NCBI GenBank assembly: GCA_002077045.2
Contig: KZ111144.1
Location: forward strand, 1,411,439 to 1,475,438
From: Rachicladosporium sp. CCFEE 5018
Taxonomy: Eukaryota > Ascomycota > Dothideomycetes > Cladosporiales > Cladosporiaceae
Length of the DNA: 64,000 nucleotides
Direction of reading: 5' to 3'
The position numbers were made by a program, and so were the translations under genes. This document shows positions 1 to 10,108 of this stretch, in pieces. Numbering within the stretch: the first letter of the stretch is position 1; each line of letters opens with the position of its first letter. The notes under the pieces are model-generated. The model was not told the DNA's origin. It saw nothing but the letters and a program-made list of their open reading frames with translations, and ran no database searches.

Positions 1-51
1 CATGACCTTTCCTCCAAACGCCTGCCATCGTATGGGTATCGTGACGAAGCA

Positions 52-741
52 CTAGAATTGATCTGCCGGTTGTTAGCACCTTCGTCACCCTCTTCGCACT
101 CGACAAGAACCTACCCAGCGTCATGCTCATAGACACATCAGTATTCTCCACCATCTTCGTAAACTCCTCAAAGCTAATTTTCCCATCCCGATCCAAATCC
201 GCCTCCATAATAGTCTTATCGACAATCTGCTGCAACTGCTGATCCTTCAGATTACTTCCCACCATCATCTTCAGCACAATGAACAACTCCCCGTTACTGA
301 TAAACCCGTCGCGATCGATATCGTAGACTTTGAACGCGAATTTAAGCTTCTCTTCTTTGTTGCCTTTTGAGCTGAAGGCAGACAAGCCGGAGACGAATTC
401 TTGGAAGTCGACGTCGCCGCCGCCGTCTTCGTCGAAGATTGCGATCATGCGTGTTGCGAGGGGGTTGGAAGAGACTTGGGGGAGTTGGAGAAATTCTTCG
501 CGTTCGATTGTGCCGGAGCCGTCCTGGACTTGGGTTCAGCGCCTGACTTGGGTGTATAGGAGGAAGCGTGTTACCTTGTCCAACTTCATGAACCGTTTCC
601 GTAATCGGTCGAGCTCATCTCTATCGACTGTATGCGAAGCGGGTCAGCTTCCTGGTTGCTCGACGGCCTGCCAACCGCGCTCCACGTACAATTGCTGCCC
701 TGCACCAGGTTGTCCAGCATCTGTGAGTTTGCGTTCCCCAT
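52..741 (-). CDS. cnb1: Calcineurin regulatory subunit B
   Basis: Four-exon gene: complement(join(52..62,115..523,575..627,690..741)), 174 aa. Translation gives the Ca2+-binding regulatory subunit of the phosphatase calcineurin, with an N-terminal MGN that suits N-myristoylation, four EF-hands (first loop DKDGSGTIEREEF near residues 34-46, then loops beginning DEDGGGDVDF, DIDRDGYISN and DLDRDGKISF) and the family C-terminus MTLDQF. All introns are GT..AG: 628-689, 524-574 and 63-114. The last exon is only 11 nt and supplies the end of Asp plus Gln-Phe-stop; reading through the intron instead gives a non-family tail. With catalytic subunit A it mediates Ca2+/calmodulin stress signalling in the cytosol (family knowledge). 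Length and motifs match fungal orthologs very closely. Confidence 0.95.
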
Positions 742-983
742 CTTGAATATAAATGGGAGTTGTGTGTGAGGGAGTAGAGGACATGCGCCTCAGTATACAA
801 TCGTCACATTCAATGAGCTGGCGGAACCTCACTTTCAAGGGTCTCTCCACGCGCTAAAGCATTGCTTATCTTGGGGAGCACGTGCACTGTCGTGAATGTC
901 TACCATCGCGACACTTATTCCCGCAACAGACGACACATCCACTCATCGATCCGACAACCAGCGATACACGACCTCTCGCCACC

Positions 984-1594
984 ATGAATAGCGGCGCTGA
1001 AGGCGTAGCCATGGACCTGGCCGGCACCATCCAGGCAGGCCACATCAACCACTCGCCCTCCGTGGCTCACGATGTCAACCCCTCGACCGCTTCGTCGCAG
1101 AAGCAGCCAGTGCAATTGAATACACATTCGCATACAGACGATGGTCTATCCGATGTGGACGAAGACGAGATCCCTGTGTCAATGCTACGACCAACGCCGC
1201 GGAGACCGCAAATGCCTCCCCTACCCGATCTAAGGTTTGAGCAGAGCTATCTGGCGAGCATCAAGGAAGCGCAAGATTGGAGAATGGTCTCCTATATCAC
1301 CGTCCGAGATCAAGTATGCTATAATCCTGCATAACTAGACCACTACTTTCGCGCTAATTCCCATAACAGATATTCATGCCACTAGCCCAAGGTCTCCTGT
1401 GGTCCCTCGCGATCCAAGGCTGGCGACACTGGAATCGGGATACGAAGTTAGCAGGGCAGACTGTCGGCGCGAAAATCCGGAGGTGGTGGTGGGGTGTCAA
1501 CAACTGGAAGCTGCCTGAAGCTAAGGACAAGAAGGTCGCGGAGGAGGCGAAGGAGTTCTTTCAGGGCACGTTCGGGAATGCTGCTATGGACTGA
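984..1594 (+). CDS. DUF1770-type fungal protein
   Basis: Two exons, join(984..1313,1370..1594), 184 aa; intron GTATGC..ACAG of 56 nt with a GCTAAT branch-like site. The ATG at 984 has a good context (gccaccATG); an in-frame ATG at 882 is probably 5' UTR. The N-terminal half is low-complexity and acidic (DVDEDE near residue 65). The conserved part begins PPLPDLRFEQSYL and continues through YITVRDQIFMPLAQGLLW to a Trp-rich block (GWRHWNR, RRWWWGVNNWKLP). I recognise this as the DUF1770 family, which I believe includes mitochondrial outer-membrane mitophagy receptors of the Atg43 type; that link is from memory. The segment around residues 108-130 is hydrophobic enough to be one membrane span. 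It is divergently transcribed from the calcineurin B gene. Confidence 0.8.
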
Positions 1595-2974
1595 GAATGA
1601 GAAGCAAGATAAATCAACATGCGGATTGGCGGCGGACATCGACGAGCCAGGTCACGAATCTTACCTCCCCCACGCAGGACACTAGAGCGAGAGTCCCGGA
1701 CTATGAGCGAGGATGGTGCGATTCCATTGACTTGCACACTCTATCAAGCTCTGGCCTGGACTGCGATGAGGTCAGAAAGGTATTGATGATGGTCATTTCA
1801 GTGCCGCCCTTGACGCAAGCGCGATAGTTGCCTTCGGAATCGCCGAGCCACAGTCGGGACCCAATTGACGGAGAGTCAGACCGTCCCACCAGACATCCGC
1901 TACAATGAAAGCCGACATTTCACGCCGCCACTCCATCACGGATCCTCGAGAGCTTCAGGCGCATCCCTGCGCATGCGGACCTCAACAGAACGGCGCTACT
2001 TTTGGTCTTCGCTATGCCACACGATGAGATGGGCAACAGAGCACGCTAGTGGGGTGGTCTAGGTGCGTGGGAGTGCGTGTGATGCTCACAGATCGTCTTG
2101 ATAGGACCATGAAGCAAGCGAGCGATGACGTGCGAGCTCTTACAACCTTCCGTCGCTCACTTCATCCACTGAGTGGAGAGGTCCGACCCATCATGCTTTT
2201 CTTGACAGCATGCTTGCGTCGTACGACATACAGCTTGCCGATCGCTCACATGAGAGCTTGTCTTCAACGGTGGACAGCCGCCAGTTCAGGCATCAGATCA
2301 CGTTTTCAGGCATCAGATAAGTGTTTGCCTCAGGCTCATGAAAGACAGTGAAGCCTTGGCACTCCGAGAACGCAGCGAACCCAAGACCCTGCCACGCGAT
2401 ACACACTCGGAGAAGCACAAACTCATAGCCAGTGATAGCAATACCGCCGCTCTCACCCTTGCTGCTATTCGTTCATACAGCCACTAACTCGAGAGTTTTC
2501 CGAGCAAAGGACCCCGCGTTACCCGTTCCCACGACAAAGGGCCGCACCTCACCGCAAATCTCTCACCAAATCCGCACGTCATTCGCTGCTAGAGTGGATC
2601 AGAGTTCGCATGGAGCCAAGGCTTGACGTTCTCACTGCATGGGCAAGTACCCACGTACCTCTCGCTCCAGGTCTGCTGGGTAGGAGGGAACGAGTCTGCC
2701 ACGGTCTTCCTGCCCTTGCCGATCTAGCAGACGGCGGGAGTATTGCTTTTGTACTGGACTCTCTTTGCCTCATCTCCAAGTATCTCATACTAGAAATACT
2801 CATTGGGAAGCAGAGACTTTTACATCCATCCTAAGCCTCAATATCTGTATTCGCTGAGACGAGCACATTCTGCTATTGTACATTACCAACCACCAACTCA
2901 CCAGTATTCATCCCACGAGGGCAGGCAAATCTTGGAATACAGTACTGCCTCACATATCCACGCAACACACAGCT
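1595..2974. other. Intergenic region, no gene supported
   Basis: 1.4 kb between the DUF1770 gene and the P-loop gene. Open frames here are short, overlap on both strands and show no recognisable motif. A 14-nt direct repeat (ttcaggcatcagat) occurs at 2285-2298 and 2305-2318. I see no tRNA or terminator signal I can defend. Confidence 0.6.
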
Positions 2975-4456
2975 ATGTCGTCGAAGCCTGTCTTCGTCGC
3001 CACACACCCTCGAGCATGCTCGACGGCCTTTGAGCGGGTCCGTCTCATCCTTCCCTTCTCTCAAAGCCCTAACGCTTGCGTCATATACTCATCATATCAA
3101 TCAGGTCTTCATGACCCGCCGCAACAGCCTCCGGTGTGTCCATGAACCCTTTGGAGATGCCTTCTATTACGGACCAGAGCGTCTTGGCTCTCGCTTTGAG
3201 GGCGATGAGAAAGCCAATGAGAGAGAGGAGAGTGGGTTTGCGCAGTCGACGTTCAAGACCATCTTGGATCGTATCGATAGGGAAGGCGAAGAAGTGAGTT
3301 GTGCATTCCTCTGAGTCGCTCACTTAATAGTCGTTGTCGTATCGGGGTGGCTGTCGACAAAGCACTATTGACGCTGCGCTGGTGGCGAGGTCTTCTTTTC
3401 GCTCCAGCTTCATTTGTTACGATGTCCGGTTGAAAGAGGCCTCACCGTCGCTGTCAATGTCACGCAACGCCTTTAGCGATGCGTCGCATTGTCAGCCACC
3501 TACACAACGAGTCAACCCTCACGTTTCCAGCAAAGTACTTACAATCCATCACAGGGCAAGCGTGTCTTCATCAAGGACATCACACATTACCTTGTCCCGC
3601 CCTCCAAGCAGGATGCTCGCCTCGCCCCTTCTCTCTACAACCCAAAGCGCGGCGTTGGCACTAACGGCGGCGCCAACGATGGCGACTCTGGCATTGTCCT
3701 CTCGGACTCCCAGAGCCATCCTGGCACCCCAAAGAACCCACCCTTCCCGTACAGTACCCCAAGTGAACCGAACAATCCGACTGTGATCCCAAAGGAGATA
3801 CTCGAGAAATTCCACTTTACCTTCCTGATCCGCCACCCAAGGAATGCGATCCCCAGCTACTACCGCTGCTGCGTGCCGCCTCTTGTTGAGAAGACCGGCT
3901 TCCATGAGTTCATGCCTTCCGAAGCTGGTTACGATGAACTTCGTCGCGTCTTCGACTACTGCAAGGAGACTGGCATTGTCGGCCCCGCTGTCTGCGGCCA
4001 GCAGTCCGCCTCAGAAGCGAAGTCTGGCGAAGTCGAGATCTGCGTTATCGACGCGGATGATCTGCTAGACGACCCAGAAGGCATCCTACGCCAATACTGC
4101 GCTTCCATCAACGTTCCCTTCTGCGCGGAGATGTTGAAATGGAATGATGAGGACCAGCTGGTCGCCAAGGAAGCATTCGAAAAGTGGAATGGCTTCCATG
4201 AGGATGCCATTCATTCGCCTGATCTGAAACCCAGGCAGCATGTGAGTTCCTGTCGAGTGTATAAGTCTATCGTTCCAGCCTGCTGATTTCTTGACAGCAC
4301 AAAGCGCCCAAGTCCGATGAGCAGCTCATCGCGGAGTGGAAGGAGAAGTATGGCCAGACAGGCGCCGAAGTCATTCGTGACACCGTCGCTGAGAACGTCG
4401 CGGATTATGAGTACCTCAAGGGCTTCGCCATCAAGCCGGTGAACGTGAACGAGTGA
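2975..4456 (+). CDS. P-loop NTPase / sulfotransferase-like protein
   Basis: Four exons, join(2975..3037,3105..3293,3555..4241,4298..4456), 365 aa. The N-terminus (PVFVATHPRACSTAFERVFM, residues 5-24) is the phosphate/PAPS-binding loop form seen in fungal sulfotransferase-like P-loop proteins, followed by HEPFGDAFYYGPERL and, further on, FLIRHPRNAIPSYYR, the second PAPS-binding type motif. Exon 1 joins exon 2 across a 67-nt intron that splits the P-loop; frame and motif continuity fix all junctions. The second intron (3294-3554) is about 261 nt, far longer than its neighbours, and could hide a missed mini-exon. Substrate is unknown. The start at 2975 places the P-loop at the very N-terminus, as in the family. 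Confidence 0.8.
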
Positions 4457-5000
4457 CAAAAGCTCGGTGGAGAAGTCCTGGACCGCATTCAAATTGACGA
4501 CTTCCTTTCGCGGCGGATCATCCATTCATTAAATCTAGTGCACGTTATACGAGAAAGACAGGCAAGAAATCAACAATTATTAGCATTGTGGGCTGCCTGA
4601 GCACGCCATCGATTGCGTGCTGAGGGACATTTGTGACTGCGCGAGTCATGATCGAGTTGACTTCACTTCAAACGCGGGGTGGCGGGGTCGCACTTGCTTT
4701 GCCGACTTTGTGCTTTGCTGCCAATGAGCTCGTCTACCGCCTCCTCTACCGCAGTATCACCGAACGCGATAGACGACAAACATTAAGAAGCCCTTGCCTG
4801 TCTAGCGCATCTGTCAGCAAAGATTGGCGTGCGTCCCACGCCTTGAGGCTGTAATGATAGTATAAGTGTCGTCTCATCCTCCAGCGTCGCCGACTAGTTC
4901 ACCAGGCACAGCCTTTCTGCCAGCAAACTAAATCTATTTCCTTCCTCGGTCCCAGGTCACTGTTCTCTCTGCTCTCTTCGCTACTTACCTCATAGCCAAC
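4457..5000. other. Intergenic region / promoter of the next gene
   Basis: About 540 bp between two genes on the same strand. The last 100 bp are pyrimidine-rich (ccttcctcggtccc, tgttctctctgctctcttcg), typical of fungal core promoters or 5' UTRs just before the ATG at 5001. No coding signal seen. Confidence 0.5.
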
Positions 5001-5756
5001 ATGCCCACCACAATCATCCTCGGCGGCAGTGGCAAAGTCGCCCTCCACCTTATCCGCATTTTAACGCAGCCTCCCTATTCCCAAAAAGTCTTCTCCCTCA
5101 TCCGCTCGCAAGACAAAGTCTCGCAGATCCGCTCCCTGAACGCAGAGCCTCTCGTCAACTCCCTCGAAGACCTCTCAGCATCCGCTTTGGCCGATATAAT
5201 CAAATCCACCTCTGCCTCTACGATTGTCTGGGCGGCCGGAGCCGGCGGCAAAGGAGGCGCTGAGAGGACGAGGACTGTGGATCGCGATGCTGCGATCAGG
5301 GCTATGGATGCTACGGCGCAGGCGGGTGTGAAGAGGTTCATCATGATCTCTGCTGTGGATATCCGGGACCGCAGCAAGCCGGCGCCGGAATGGTATAACG
5401 ATGACGACAAGGAGAAGAGCGACCAGATGTGGAAAGCTCTATCGGCTTACTGCCAGGCGAAGCTCGAAGCTGATGTGGAGTTGGTGAAGGGCAATGAGAA
5501 GAGAGGACTAGTGTATACGATTGTGCGGCCTTCGACGCTTAGTGATGAGAAGGGGACGGGGAAGGTCGAAGCGGGGAAGGTGCATATTGGGATGGCGATA
5601 TCGAGGGAGGATGTAGCTGCTGTTGTTGCGGCTTGTGTGGCGAATGAGGGGACGGGAGGATGTGTGTTTGATGTTGTACCGGGGGAGACGGGGGTCGAGG
5701 AGGCGGTCAAAGGGGTAGCGGAGGGGAAGGTGGATGTGTTTGAGGGGCGGTATTGA
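5001..5756 (+). CDS. NAD(P)-binding atypical SDR-type protein
   Basis: Single exon, 251 aa, starting after a CT-rich leader and gccaacATG. The N-terminus TTIILGGSGKVALHLIRIL is a Rossmann dinucleotide-binding loop of the GxxGxxA type found in atypical short-chain dehydrogenases (NmrA/NAD(P)H-binding family). A later strand VKRFIMISAVDIRDR (near residues 110-124) and YCQAKLEADVELV with the YxxxK-like spacing support the fold. Length fits the family (about 220-260 aa). Fungal proteins of this type are mostly uncharacterised oxidoreductases or regulators; no substrate can be assigned. Confidence 0.8.
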   Translation: MPTTIILGGSGKVALHLIRILTQPPYSQKVFSLIRSQDKVSQIRSLNAEPLVNSLEDLSASALADIIKSTSASTIVWAAGAGGKGGAERTRTVDRDAAIRAMDATAQAGVKRFIMISAVDIRDRSKPAPEWYNDDDKEKSDQMWKALSAYCQAKLEADVELVKGNEKRGLVYTIVRPSTLSDEKGTGKVEAGKVHIGMAISREDVAAVVAACVANEGTGGCVFDVVPGETGVEEAVKGVAEGKVDVFEGRY

Positions 5757-6282
5757 GGTCTTCGGCAGCTTTGAGAGTACCGCCCGGCCTTGCACGAGTC
5801 GCTTTGACCCGTTACAGCCCCGTCTATTGCGCACTCGGTCTCGTTCTGTCTCCCAGTCGCTGAGATGTGCGCATCTCAAGCCCCGCGCTCTCGGCTCGGT
5901 CAGATCGTGGACCAAATCGCAGTGGCTGCGTCGAGAGACACTCGAGAGGGGCGAACAGGGAATGCGAGAAACGACGCTATGTGACGGAGCCCATGTGGAG
6001 AGGGAATCAGTGCAATGCTGTACATGAATGAAGTACACTAATGTACAGTGATCCTGCCGCAGCAGCGTACTTCCATATCTATTCAATGACCCGACCAGAA
6101 CACCAACAAACCATACCAACCCCAAAGCTCGACCCCTCGAATGCATTTCTGAAAGTAACGCAATGTAATAGGTCTAGTGAATGTACAATACCCGTCTACT
6201 CCCCTCTCTTAGCCTCTCAAGTTTTAATGCCTATCACACTAATATCTCCTCTGACCTCCCGGTACATGTCATGCCAGGCCTC
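5757..6282. other. Intergenic region between convergent genes
   Basis: About 525 bp between the 3' ends of the SDR-type gene (plus) and the C2H2-like gene (minus). It should hold both 3' UTRs. An antisense frame crossing it (5508-6146, minus) lies mostly on the opposite strand of the SDR gene and has no motif. Confidence 0.5.
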
Positions 6283-9044
6283 CTAGTCCACGACAACAGG
6301 ATCTTCGGCGAGCGAGCCTTGCTGCTGCCGAGGAGCCTGCATCTGCTGCGCAGGCTGCACCGGCATCGAAAGCATACCATTATGCACCGGAGCATAAGGG
6401 CTTACGTAGTGGCCCACAGGCACCATGTGAGGTATTGCAGGCGTGCTACCAAGCTGATTCCGTTGACGAGGTTGCGGCCTGGGCGCCGGAGGTACACTAT
6501 TCTGCGTCCGCGACATCTGAGTTCCGTAGTCATGATCTGGTGGCGGAGCTCGCCGATTGATAGGGGCCATGTTCTGCGATGAGCCAGATGGCCGCTGTGG
6601 CTGACGGTAGAACGTGGATGCGGGCTGGACCGATGGGAGGTAAATGTGCGTGTTGCTCACGTATGAGCCAGGCTGCATGTTGTTGTACTGTGCGATTTGT
6701 TGGGACCCAGTCACTTGCGAGCCAGTGACTTGAGTGCCCCGCTGCATATTGTTGTATTGACCGATGTGTTGGGACCCATGATTAACTTGCGACTGCTGAG
6801 GCTGCGCTGCGTACGTAGGGCCGATGCCGGTCTGGTTTGGAACGCCGTAGGTTGGCGCATTGCTCACCTGTGCGCTAGGCTGCATATTGTTGTTTTGTCC
6901 GATATACTGGGGATTTGGCAATCGCGACTGCTGGAATTGCGCTGCGTAGGCTGAGCGTATGCCGGTCTGCACTGGCACACCGTAGGCTGGCGCATCGCTC
7001 CTCAAAAGGCTAAGCTGAACGCTGGTGGAATGCACGGGGGCAGGATAGCCAGGCACCTGAATCTGTTGAGCATGCGATGTACGGGTTGGACGCATCGTGT
7101 TCTGCACCGGCGCATCCGGTACTGCATTGACCCTTGTAGACGCCGGAGCGAAGAGACTGTATGGCGGAGGCGATGAGCTTGCGATCGCTTGGGTGTCATA
7201 TCATACCCACTAAGTTGGCTGCAGCTCACGACTGGCGTCGGTGCATAGCTCGATGGCTGGCTATTGTATGGCGACGCGTGGGTCGGGTTCTGTGCTGTGC
7301 TCGGTGAGGCGGTCGGGCCCATAGATACCCCACTGTCGACTCGAGCGAGCTTCGAACGAGTTGGCGCGGCTCCAATATCCGCTGTCTCGTCACGAGGCCG
7401 CTTAAGTGACGGCTTCTGAGGAGATTCACTCTTGAGCGGTGCGTATCTGGGTGGCATTGGCTTCCAACCCTCGATTGCATTTTTATTCGTCTCTTGGCGC
7501 TCATCTTCATCGTCTCCGTCTTGCACAAGCACAGGCATCGATGGCGAAGGGCCGTCTGCATATGCAAACGTGTCCGCGATCTCTTGAGGGTCTCTTGGTG
7601 CTTGTATACCAAAGTCACGCACGTCCTGCGCTTTACTCTTTTCATTGCGGCTGCTGCACCACTTGCCAGGACTACCAGCATTGTTCTGGATGCACGGATG
7701 TGACTTGTCTTTCTCGAGGTGAAGCCGGGCGCAGCCTCTGGGACCGTCGAGGCATGGCTTCAAGTCATCCTGATCCTTCGGGTGATAAAGATTGTGTGTT
7801 CTGTTCATGTGGCGACGAAGCTGCGGACCAGTTTGGCCGCCTCCCTTGAGTGGACATCCATAGCGGCAACGGTAACGAGGCTCTGGCTTTCTTGTCTTGG
7901 GTGAAGGGGTGCTGACTGCGCTGCCTGATGGTGGAGTCGCCATTTGCTGTGTTACCGGTCTCTCGTTGGGTGTCTGGGGTCTCGACATTGGTGGACGAGC
8001 AACCGATTTGCCGCCTGATGGGGATGCGTGCGCCATGGGGAAGGAGTCGTACGCTTGTGTAGCAGGGATCTCCGTGCGACTCATTGATGACGACGAAGGT
8101 GTGCTAGCGATAATCGTTCTGCTTGACGTGCCGTCATTGGCTTTGGGCGGCAAGCTCTGTACCTGCAGCTCTGGAAGGGTGGACTTGCGTGATCGTGGAG
8201 GTAAGACAAGTCCCGGCTTCGGCAGAGCGAGCCTTGCCGCCGGCCTCTGTTTCGGTGACGGCGGTAAATATTGCGACAGCTTCTGCTTGGGCGCCGGCGA
8301 GGGTGAAGTACGTCCTGCTGCCGCACCGAAAGAAAGCGAAGATGATGTCGTAGCGGTGATTGGCGAGGTGAGAAGACCGGTAGCTGCCGAGTCGCTGGAG
8401 GGTCTTGCTCCTGAGATGGGCTCACCGAACAGAGAGTCGATGTCGTCGTTATCAGCCTCTCCGATGGGCTCACCAAACAGACTATCACCATCACCCTTCG
8501 TCTCGCTCGTGTGCTCGCCAAAAAGATCATCAACCTCCCGATCTTGGTTACCGCGCTCACCAAACAGATTTTTGTCGCCATGTTCGAGCTCGCCAATGGA
8601 CTCGGAAGTCTGTGCCTCGACGAAGCTATCGAAGAGGGCATCGGGGTCCCACGCATGTGCATCTGGATATGACTTTGACTCTGCGACAGGTGCGACACCG
8701 AGCTCGGAGGTTTGCTGCACAGCGATATGGTCGAGCTGAGCGTCGAAGTCTTGCGCATGCGCTTCTGTGTCCGCTCCCGAGTCCGAGTCTACATCCGAGT
8801 CGGAGTCGTCCGAATAGTCATCTTCGAACGCACTGTCCTCATCGCCACTATCGGCGGACCCATGGGTTGCAGATAGGACTCTTTCTCTCAGGTCGTAGAG
8901 ATAGACCGAGGCCATGCGGGGATAGATCCTCCTAAGAGCGACCAATATCTCGGAAGAAGTAGCGTTGCCATGTGGATTTACCTGCTGCGCCAGGCGCAAC
9001 ACCGCAGGAGTGTCTAGAATCTTCAGCGCTTGCGGCGAAGGCAT
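6283..9044 (-). CDS. Acidic C2H2-like zinc-binding protein with Gln-rich tail
   Basis: Two exons, complement(join(6283..7156,7207..9044)), 903 aa. The 50-nt intron (GTATGA..ATACAG) restores the frame between the main body and the Gln/Pro-rich tail. The start at 9044 (MPSPQAL) is preferred over 9101 because of its aacaaaATG context. Order of parts: an N-terminal helical segment (residues 1-60), an Asp/Ser/Glu acidic stretch (70-95), four LFGE motifs (160-205), a Ser/Pro-rich linker, then a Cys/His region near 392-451 (CRYGC...QLRRHMNRTH: C393, C397, H412, H417, plus further Cys/His). The C-terminal third is Gln/Asn/Tyr/Pro-rich with near 44-residue repeats. This looks like a nuclear regulator, but no ortholog is recognised and DNA binding is inference. 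Confidence 0.75.
6673..6993 (-). repeat. Tandem Gln-rich protein repeat inside the C2H2-like gene
   Basis: Two full and one partial copy of a unit of about 44 residues. Each full copy has APxYGVPxQTG, then a YAAQxQQS stretch, then IGQxNNMQ; the partial copy keeps only IAQYNNMQ. The repetition is also visible in the DNA (the ttgttgt/gcatattg blocks). Confidence 0.8.
8421..8567 (-). repeat. Four LFGE motifs in an acidic stretch
   Basis: The motif [DNS]LFGE recurs four times with 14-16 residue spacing (residues 160, 174, 189 and 205 of the protein starting at 9044), separated by acidic linkers. The regular spacing suggests a short linear interaction motif. Confidence 0.75.
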
Positions 9045-10108
9045 TTTGTTGTGAGTGCGGTGAGTTCTTACTCGGGAAGCAGTAGACGGAGCTCTTTGCA
9101 ATGAGACTCGTCGGCGTGGATTCGCAAGTGCGCAAGCGCACCTTAGTCGTGGTAGTCTCGAGGGAGAGAAGGTGGCTGGTGTTCCTATTGTCGTGTCGCA
9201 CGGACTTGGTGTGTTTCAGTATATCGAGAGTGTGGTGAAGTGAAGTTCGTTGTTGTGTAGTTGGCGCAAGCGATGGGAAGAGAGCAGAAGTGAGAAAGCA
9301 GAAGGAATACACCCACTAGGTCTATCTTGTCAAAAATGAGGATGTCATGACCGTCTACGGAGTACTTGAGTAGTATTTCATTGGTGAGGTGGTGAGGACG
9401 ACTGGGAAAGGTAAAGTAAGGTTTCTGCAGCAGCAATGTTGGGAGGGCGCGGAGGGTGTCCTCAATACTAACCACGCGACTTCCAGGGCATAACTTCAAT
9501 ATTCTACACACTGACCGTGTATCCCTCTGGGCCACAACGCTCGGATGGCCTGCGCGAAAGGTTCCGCAATCAAAAACATTGTGAATCTGCCCTTGATTAT
9601 CTCTGATCAAATGGCCAGGATTTCCGTTCGAACCCTAATAGCTGCGGCTGTCGCGTCTGGGCTCGATGGCCGCATTTCGGCAAGTCTCGAGAGCGTGTGG
9701 CAGCTACTTGATCTCTGTTTGCGGACGCGCCTGTGTGTCTGCAGCGTGCCCATCGCAACTACATTGTCGTTCCGCACAGGCGGCGAGGAACAATAGCTCT
9801 TGCCAGGCTCTCAGCATCATCGTCGCTTCATCAACGCTGTGCGTCGGATGACACTATCGTTAGCAGAGACATACTGTGGCAGCGTCGTGAGCCAGCAAGA
9901 TCCAGAATCAGTGAGCTCCACAGCCAACCGCAACAGAATCCGCACGTGACATGTAATATGTGAAGGACGGAGGTGATGTTCGAGAAGGAGCTTTAGCGGG
10001 AAGCTTCGAGCGCTAGGCCCGGAATAGTAATCCATTTGATAAATTATTGGTGATCTCTTTGAACCGCAGCCAAAGCAACACCTACTTTTACAGGCAACCA
10101 TCGCAGCC
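9045..10108. other. Divergent promoter region
   Basis: 1.06 kb between the C2H2-like gene (minus) and PUS7 (plus). It should contain both promoters. Small frames at 9185-9610 (minus) and 9545-9796 (plus) lack motifs. The last 60 bp before the PUS7 ATG are free of other features. Confidence 0.5.

Noticed and set aside
5508..6146. 212-codon minus-strand frame at the 3' end of the SDR-type gene
   Set aside because: Overlaps the coding end of a well-supported gene and has an Arg/His-rich composition typical of antisense frames.
7897..8739. 280-codon plus-strand frame opposite the C2H2-like gene
   Set aside because: Antisense shadow of a Ser/Asp-rich coding region; the minus strand carries the zinc-binding region, repeats and a clean intron.
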